A DNA stretch of 64,000 bases from Chthoniobacterales bacterium (GTDB taxonomy: Bacteria > Verrucomicrobiota > Verrucomicrobiia > Chthoniobacterales > UBA10450): contig DATENU010000021.1 in assembly GCA_035274845.1 (NCBI GenBank), forward strand, positions 1 to 64,000. The letters are read 5' to 3'. Below, one piece after another: positions 59,711 through 64,000 of this stretch (the first letter of the stretch is position 1; every line of letters begins with the position of its first letter). The notes beneath the pieces were generated by a model. The model was not told the DNA's origin, ran no database searches, and was given only the letters and a program-made list of their open reading frames with translations. The translations under genes and the position numbers were made by a program.

Positions 59711-61716
59711 GGCTGCGCTACGCCCGCATCTCAAAGTTGCCCCCGCTCGACGATGTGGAGATCAATTTCGGCCACGAGCAGGCGCTGGGACGCGCCTGCG
59801 CGATCCATTTTATCGTGGGAGTGAATGGCAGCGGAAAAAGCCGGCTGCTCCAGGCGCTCGCGGAAGTTTTTCTCCAGCTCGAACAACAGCGCGTCCCGCC
59901 ATTTCCCACGACTATCGTCTATGACCGCGAGGTGAACGCGGAGAGCCACACGATTTCTTTCCATCATCCGGGTGGCGCGACCTCAAGCGCGGGCTTCAAA
60001 GTTTTCAAAACGAGCGCGCTGCCGCCCGATGTGAACTGCGCGAGGCTGCACGAACAAACGGATTCGCTGCTTCATTTCACTGGCGACGACCTGCCAGGGT
60101 CAGGCACGATCGGAATCTATCTGCCGAGCGTGCTCGTGGGCTACACCTCCGGCGTGACTGACCCGTGGGAGCGGATTTTTGCGCCGCCGCCGCCCGCGCT
60201 TGAAGAAGCGCTTACCGACGCGCCGAGGACGGTGGAGCTGGAATCCGAACGGCCTGCTGGTTGGAGCATCGACCGCGAGGCAGAACTAAACCCGGTCGAT
60301 AAGGAGACGCGGGCGCAACTCTTTGCGATGGTTTCGCAAAGGCAAAGTGGCGAGGGGTCGCAAGGTCGGACGATCGGGCTTTTCGTCTCGCCCGAGGCGC
60401 TGCGAGGGGCGCTCTGCGCGACAGCTCTGGCGAGTTTCATTGAGGAACACAAACAGCGGATGTCGGGCGAGGCGGAGGAAAAGCAATTCGTCGCCGACAT
60501 CGCGGACTCAATCGAGACGCGACAGCGAATGCCCGGGCAGCGAGGGATTTTGAACGAGGTGGACTGGCTTTGGCCCGAGACGATCACGATGCGGATCGTT
60601 TGGCGACCCGATCGCCTGGTCAGACAGCGCCAGACGCAAATCGCGCAGCTGGCGAAGGTCGCAACGCGCGTGTTACGCGAGCCGGGCCAGCATGAATCGC
60701 TTGTCGGCAGGGCGTTTCATTTTGACCTGCGCCGAGAAGTCACCGACACGCAAGACCTGAAACTGTCGACCGCCGAAGCACTCTATAAAGCGCTAGGCGG
60801 AGCCGAGCCCACACCGCTGAGTTTTTTCCGAGAACTGATGGCGTGGAAAAAAGAAGGGCTGCTGAGCGACCTTGAAATCGTGCTGCGTAAACGCAACGTG
60901 CCTGACCTGCTGCTCTACGATTGGTTGAGCGACGGCGAGCGAATGTTCCTGGGACGGATGGCGCTTTTCCATCTGCTCGTAGGCACATCCGACGCTCTCT
61001 TGATCCTCGACGAGCCAGAGACGCATTTCAACGATGTCTGGAAGCGCGAGATCGTAGACATCATTGACGAAGCGTTAGGCGATCAGCCTGCAGAGGTCCT
61101 GATCACCACGCATTCAAGTATCGCGATCACGGACGCGTTCAGCTTCGAAACTTCACTTTTCGAGAAGCAGCGGAGCACGGGCGAGGTTTCAGTGCGGCCG
61201 GTGCCAGTCAATAGTTTCGCGGCGCTTCCAGGGGAAATTTTACGGGAAGTTTTTGGCTCGGGCGGAACGGTGGGAAAACGAGCGGGCGAGTTGCTTGAAA
61301 TGGTGCTCTTTCTCGCCGGGAAAGCGGAGCTTGTCGAGAGCATATGGCAAACGAAGCGCTTATTCGCTCCCTTCCACAGCATGGATGATGATTCGGAATA
61401 TCAAGCTCTCCTCGCCGAGGTCCGGGAACACCGCGTCTTCCAGCGAATTCCGGATGAAAGGCTGAAGCGGCGTTTGTCTGGGACCATCCTTTGGTTGGAA
61501 CAACTTGCTGGCCAAACGGAGACCGCGGACGGTCAACCAAAGTTCACGGACGCTCTTTTGGCGCTGGAGGACAAATTAGGCGCGGGTCATTATCAATTTG
61601 AAGTGCGCAGCCGCCTTCGCGATCTGCTAGGATACACGCCGGAGCCGACGCATTTCACGAGAGGCTGGGACAAGCACGACGAAGAACCGCCGGCCGCGCA
61701 GGCTATGGGAGCGTAG
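59707..61716 (+). CDS. Restriction-associated AAA/ABC-type ATPase
   Basis: 669 residues. Walker A GVNGSGKSRLL at ~38-48 very near the N-terminus, a long central insert, ABC-like signature LSDGERMFLGRMALFHLL (~405), Walker B LLILDEPETHFN, and H-loop ITTHSSIAITDAF. This is the SMC/OLD-like half-ATPase layout of the restriction system-associated AAA family (TIGR04435-type, by memory) and of Septu PtuA. It probably senses or clamps DNA and licenses the HNH nuclease. ATGA overlap with hsdS ties it to the restriction operon. Confidence 0.92.
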   Translation: MRLRYARISKLPPLDDVEINFGHEQALGRACAIHFIVGVNGSGKSRLLQALAEVFLQLEQQRVPPFPTTIVYDREVNAESHTISFHHPGGATSSAGFKVFKTSALPPDVNCARLHEQTDSLLHFTGDDLPGSGTIGIYLPSVLVGYTSGVTDPWERIFAPPPPALEEALTDAPRTVELESERPAGWSIDREAELNPVDKETRAQLFAMVSQRQSGEGSQGRTIGLFVSPEALRGALCATALASFIEEHKQRMSGEAEEKQFVADIADSIETRQRMPGQRGILNEVDWLWPETITMRIVWRPDRLVRQRQTQIAQLAKVATRVLREPGQHESLVGRAFHFDLRREVTDTQDLKLSTAEALYKALGGAEPTPLSFFRELMAWKKEGLLSDLEIVLRKRNVPDLLLYDWLSDGERMFLGRMALFHLLVGTSDALLILDEPETHFNDVWKREIVDIIDEALGDQPAEVLITTHSSIAITDAFSFETSLFEKQRSTGEVSVRPVPVNSFAALPGEILREVFGSGGTVGKRAGELLEMVLFLAGKAELVESIWQTKRLFAPFHSMDDDSEYQALLAEVREHRVFQRIPDERLKRRLSGTILWLEQLAGQTETADGQPKFTDALLALEDKLGAGHYQFEVRSRLRDLLGYTPEPTHFTRGWDKHDEEPPAAQAMGA

Positions 61717-61717
61717 C

Positions 61718-62830
61718 ATGCTGCATCGCATCCAGCTTTGCCCACACTGCGAGAAAATTCTGATGGCGGTGCTCCGCTTACAGGAAGCGATTCTCGTCTA
61801 TGCCTGCGCTTCAGCAAGCGTATGGCTTCCCTCGGTGGCAGATTTCCCAACTATGGCTCCGTCCGCGGCTCAATGGTTCATTGGGAAGCTCCAACGCGGC
61901 GCGAAACTAACGAAATTCGGCACGGCGCTGAAGGCTCTCTTCGATCACGTCCGCGACGATCCGCTTGGCGGGCAGGAGATCGTTGAGGCGTTCCAGAACG
62001 ATGTGAAATTTCCGAGCTCCGTAGATGATCCGGTTTTTGAGTTTCAGTTCGCGCTGCGTCTTGATGCCGCCACTCAAAAGGTCGTGAAAGAGTTGATGGT
62101 GCTCTTTTACGAAACACTTGCCGGTGCGAACTTTCCTAGCGCAGTGCACGGCGAGCCGGAGGATTTCACGCGTGATCTGCTGCTCGAAGGTTTCGAGCGC
62201 GCCAACCCCAAGCTGCAAGTCTGCCCAGCGTGCGACGGCCAGAAGCCGAGCAAAATCGAGGCAAAACTACTCGCGGATGCCGATCATTACTTGCCGAAAT
62301 CGCTTTATCCATTTCTCGCCGTGCATCCGGGAAATCTCGTCCCGGTCTGCCTCGAATGTAATCAGCGAATCAAAGGCGACACCGATCCAGTGCTTGATCA
62401 CGCTACCACGCCTCTTGCGAATATCTTCCTCCCCTACGTCGTTCCGGCCTCGGAGCATCTGGAGCTGTGCATCCGTCGCGATGGCGGCAAAGGGCTCGCG
62501 ATTGAGTTTCACGATAGGAGTGCACCCGGATCGAGACGCGTGGAAAGCTTGCAGGCAATCTTCGCGCTCGACAAGCGCTGGCCCGGCCGGCTGGACGGCC
62601 AGAAAGACAGTGTAGTCGATGCGCTTATGGCAGCGGGCGAAAGGCGTAGAGATGCTGGTGAGGAGGTGAGCGAGCAAGTACTCGAGAGCCTGCTAACGAC
62701 GAGTCCCAGAGAGGCGGAGCGATATACTGGCAGGTCACCATTTTTCCTGCTCAAACGCAGTTATCAGGAGTTTGCTCTTCACGATCCAGCGGAGAAACTG
62801 GGACTGATTGCCCAGTTCGAAGGGAAATAG
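61718..62830 (+). CDS. HNH endonuclease partner of the ATPase
   Basis: 370 residues, starting one base after the ATPase stop. The HNH/zinc region is at ~165-215: CPACDGQKPS...ADHYLPKSLYPFLAVHPG, then NLVPVCLECNQRIKG, giving CxxC...DH...N...CxxCN. An N-terminal CPHCEKIL pair may bind another zinc. The rest is mostly helical. Family role: nuclease effector of Septu-like ATPase pairs. An alternative internal start is ATG at 61855 (MAPSAAQWF). Last gene of the operon. Confidence 0.88.
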   Translation: MLHRIQLCPHCEKILMAVLRLQEAILVYACASASVWLPSVADFPTMAPSAAQWFIGKLQRGAKLTKFGTALKALFDHVRDDPLGGQEIVEAFQNDVKFPSSVDDPVFEFQFALRLDAATQKVVKELMVLFYETLAGANFPSAVHGEPEDFTRDLLLEGFERANPKLQVCPACDGQKPSKIEAKLLADADHYLPKSLYPFLAVHPGNLVPVCLECNQRIKGDTDPVLDHATTPLANIFLPYVVPASEHLELCIRRDGGKGLAIEFHDRSAPGSRRVESLQAIFALDKRWPGRLDGQKDSVVDALMAAGERRRDAGEEVSEQVLESLLTTSPREAERYTGRSPFFLLKRSYQEFALHDPAEKLGLIAQFEGK

Positions 62831-63090
62831 TCTGATCCCCGCTCCTAAGACGCGGAGACGAAAAGCACTAGGAATCGACTTCAAGTGGGAGGAAGAGCGT
62901 CTGCGCCCGATCGAATAACGGTCGGAGGCGTGGCGGGATCGCGTGGGGATTCTTGCCACTCAGTTTCAGGATGGCCGAGCAGTTGATGACGGGGAGTGGC
63001 CTGTCCCCAACCGATGAGAGCTGGCATCTTCCCTTTTAACTGAACCAGAGCGTGGTTGGCATATCGTTCGCGGGTTCCGCCAGACCGCGC
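62831..63090. other. 3' end of the island, no gene recognised
   Basis: 260 bases between the HNH gene and the partial tRNA. Several short frames but none with a credible start, composition or motif. No integrase is seen here or elsewhere in the island. Confidence 0.5.
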
Positions 63091-63168
63091 ATCGCTTCCC
63101 TGGACTCGAACCAACAAGCCAGTGATTAAGAGTCACTTGCTCTGCCAATTGAGCTAACGGTGCGTTTT
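63091..63168 (-). other. Partial tRNA-Lys copy, right attachment repeat
   Basis: From 63106 to 63168 it repeats the tRNA-Lys at 53391-53453. The 5' half, anticodon arm (AGTGA/TCACT, CTT) and T-loop are kept, but the 3' side of the T stem and acceptor stem (GGGAAGCGAT) no longer pairs with GCACCGT, so it cannot be a working tRNA. It marks the right boundary of the island. Confidence 0.88.
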
Positions 63169-63631
63169 GGCGTCCTCGGGAGACCGCTATTTTGCCGCAG
63201 ATTCTTCCCGAATCAACCGGCGCGCAGTCAGTCCAGTTGAATCCATCGCCGCGCCGCATGTCCTCGCCCGCACCAGACAAGCACAAAATCCGACGAAGAA
63301 AGGCGAGTGGCATCAAGCAACGGATCGGCCCCGCTCTCCGGAACGACAAATCAACCGTATTGGCCTGGTTAAAGTTTGCGATCGCCGCTCCAAACCGTAG
63401 TTCAGGCGGCGAATCCAAGCATAAGCCCCTTCCATTCCCGGGGCGTTCGAAAGTCACAACCGCGTTACTTTTCGCGGCTGGCTCTCGCGGAGCGGCGCGG
63501 CAAAGTCCGTCACGCCGATGAAAAAATTTTCTTCTCATTTCGATCGATCGTCCCGGAACGCACCGCAAATGCCGCCTGGCAAAAGCCAATTGATGACAAG
63601 TCCGGTTACCGCCGCAGACCGAATTTCTCGC
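63169..63631. other. Intergenic region, no confident gene
   Basis: About 460 bases. A plus-strand frame from 63259 (MSSPAPDKHKIRRRKASGIK) to 63521 could encode an 87-residue basic peptide, but it has no ribosome site, composition or motif support. The A/T-rich stretch around 63516-63545 may hold the promoter for the gene starting at 63632. Confidence 0.4.
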
Positions 63632-64000
63632 ATGAAAACGACCACCCGAATTTTTCTCCAGCTGACAATCCTGGCAGCAGCCCTCTGCGCTTTTACCGCA
63701 AGAGCAGGCGAACTGATTTATTCCCAAGCCTCGGATAACCAATCCACCTTTGGTCCGAGCCAATTATGGACGGCGACTAGTGTGAACAGCGAAGTTGCTG
63801 ACGAGTTTAACGTCGTCGCCAACATCGACCGTGTTTCCGCCGGAGGATTTGTCTGGGGTTCGGTAAATTTTCAAGGCGTTTACGTTCGCTTCTATGAATT
63901 TGGCGCGGACGGCAAGCCGGGTGTGCTTCAGGGCGAATATTTCCTCCCGGCAGGGGATCCCAAGGTAACGTTCAATTCTCTCACGGGCGGAATCGACGCA
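63632..64000 (+). CDS. Secreted protein, N-terminal part (runs off window)
   Basis: 123 residues are visible from the ATG at 63632. Signal peptide MKTTTRIFLQLTILAAALCA, then a beta-rich start ELIYSQASDNQSTFGPSQLW and VADEFNVVANIDRVSAGGFV. The pattern resembles secreted beta-sandwich proteins that often end in a PEP-CTERM-type sorting tail; the end lies outside the window, so this cannot be checked here. It is a possible substrate of the exosortase at 32483. Confidence 0.75.
   Translation, partial: MKTTTRIFLQLTILAAALCAFTARAGELIYSQASDNQSTFGPSQLWTATSVNSEVADEFNVVANIDRVSAGGFVWGSVNFQGVYVRFYEFGADGKPGVLQGEYFLPAGDPKVTFNSLTGGIDA

Noticed and set aside
62966-63763. 265-codon minus-strand frame containing PLAQLAEQVTLNHWLVGSSP
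   Set aside because: That peptide is the well-known translation of a tRNA gene. The frame crosses the partial tRNA-Lys and lacks any domain.

Overview
The window reads as GC-rich chromosomal DNA from a soil or freshwater Verrucomicrobiota bacterium, most likely near Chthoniobacterales/Spartobacteria. This is inferred from gene content, not from a marker gene: an exosortase with a fused EpsI-like C-terminus, a TIGR04073-type exosortase-associated protein, a CADD-type folate protein (a family of Chlamydiae and Verrucomicrobiota), an ADOP/MacB-type duplicated permease, and large secreted Thr-Pro-linker proteins. No rRNA is present. One intact tRNA-Lys and one broken copy are seen.

Layout. 1-11.5 kb: three paralogous, very large secreted proteins on the minus strand. 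They share a tandem ~130-residue C-terminal-type domain, Thr/Pro-rich linkers encoded by long low-complexity repeats, and in two of them a jelly-roll-like module. 11.6-25.7 kb: housekeeping and envelope genes, comprising a PAS hybrid histidine kinase, M3 peptidyl-dipeptidase, alpha/beta hydrolase, MATE exporter, PLP dehydratase, ornithine-cyclodeaminase-like enzyme and HflK/HflC. 25.8-29.3 kb: a run of small, unrelated minus-strand genes separated by attC-like sites. No integron integrase is in the window, so this is a CALIN-type cassette array. 29.4-38.9 kb: a frameshifted small gene, a secreted protein, a TPR protein divergent from an exosortase, an endonuclease/exonuclease/phosphatase protein, a GlcD-like oxidase, FabI and a methyltransferase. 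39.0-39.9 kb: a compositionally odd module with hairpin-bearing inverted repeats, a small membrane protein and four 48-bp tandem repeats. 40-49.3 kb: a DUF2911 protein, M20 peptidase, CADD protein, TerC, TIGR04073 protein, RlmD-like methyltransferase, a trio of tiny genes and an ADOP permease. 49.5-53.2 kb: a decayed and an intact peroxiredoxin copy with a HicBA pair between them, then an MBL hydrolase coupled to an MgtC-family gene.

53.4-63.2 kb is a 9.7-kb island bounded by a tRNA-Lys gene and a partial copy of it (63-bp direct repeat, two mismatches). It holds one tightly packed operon: hsdR, hsdM, hsdS, an AAA/ABC-type ATPase and an HNH nuclease. This looks like a type I restriction-modification system carrying a Septu-like ATPase/HNH accessory pair, and it is the best candidate defence system here. 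The window ends inside a gene for a secreted protein.

Intergenic spaces are seeded with at least two palindromic repeat families. One has the core GGAGCGGCGGTTT/AAACCGCCGCTCC and the other TGTAGC...GCTACA. There are also TTCGAA-rich repeats. One palindrome supplies the last codons of the ornithine-cyclodeaminase-like gene.
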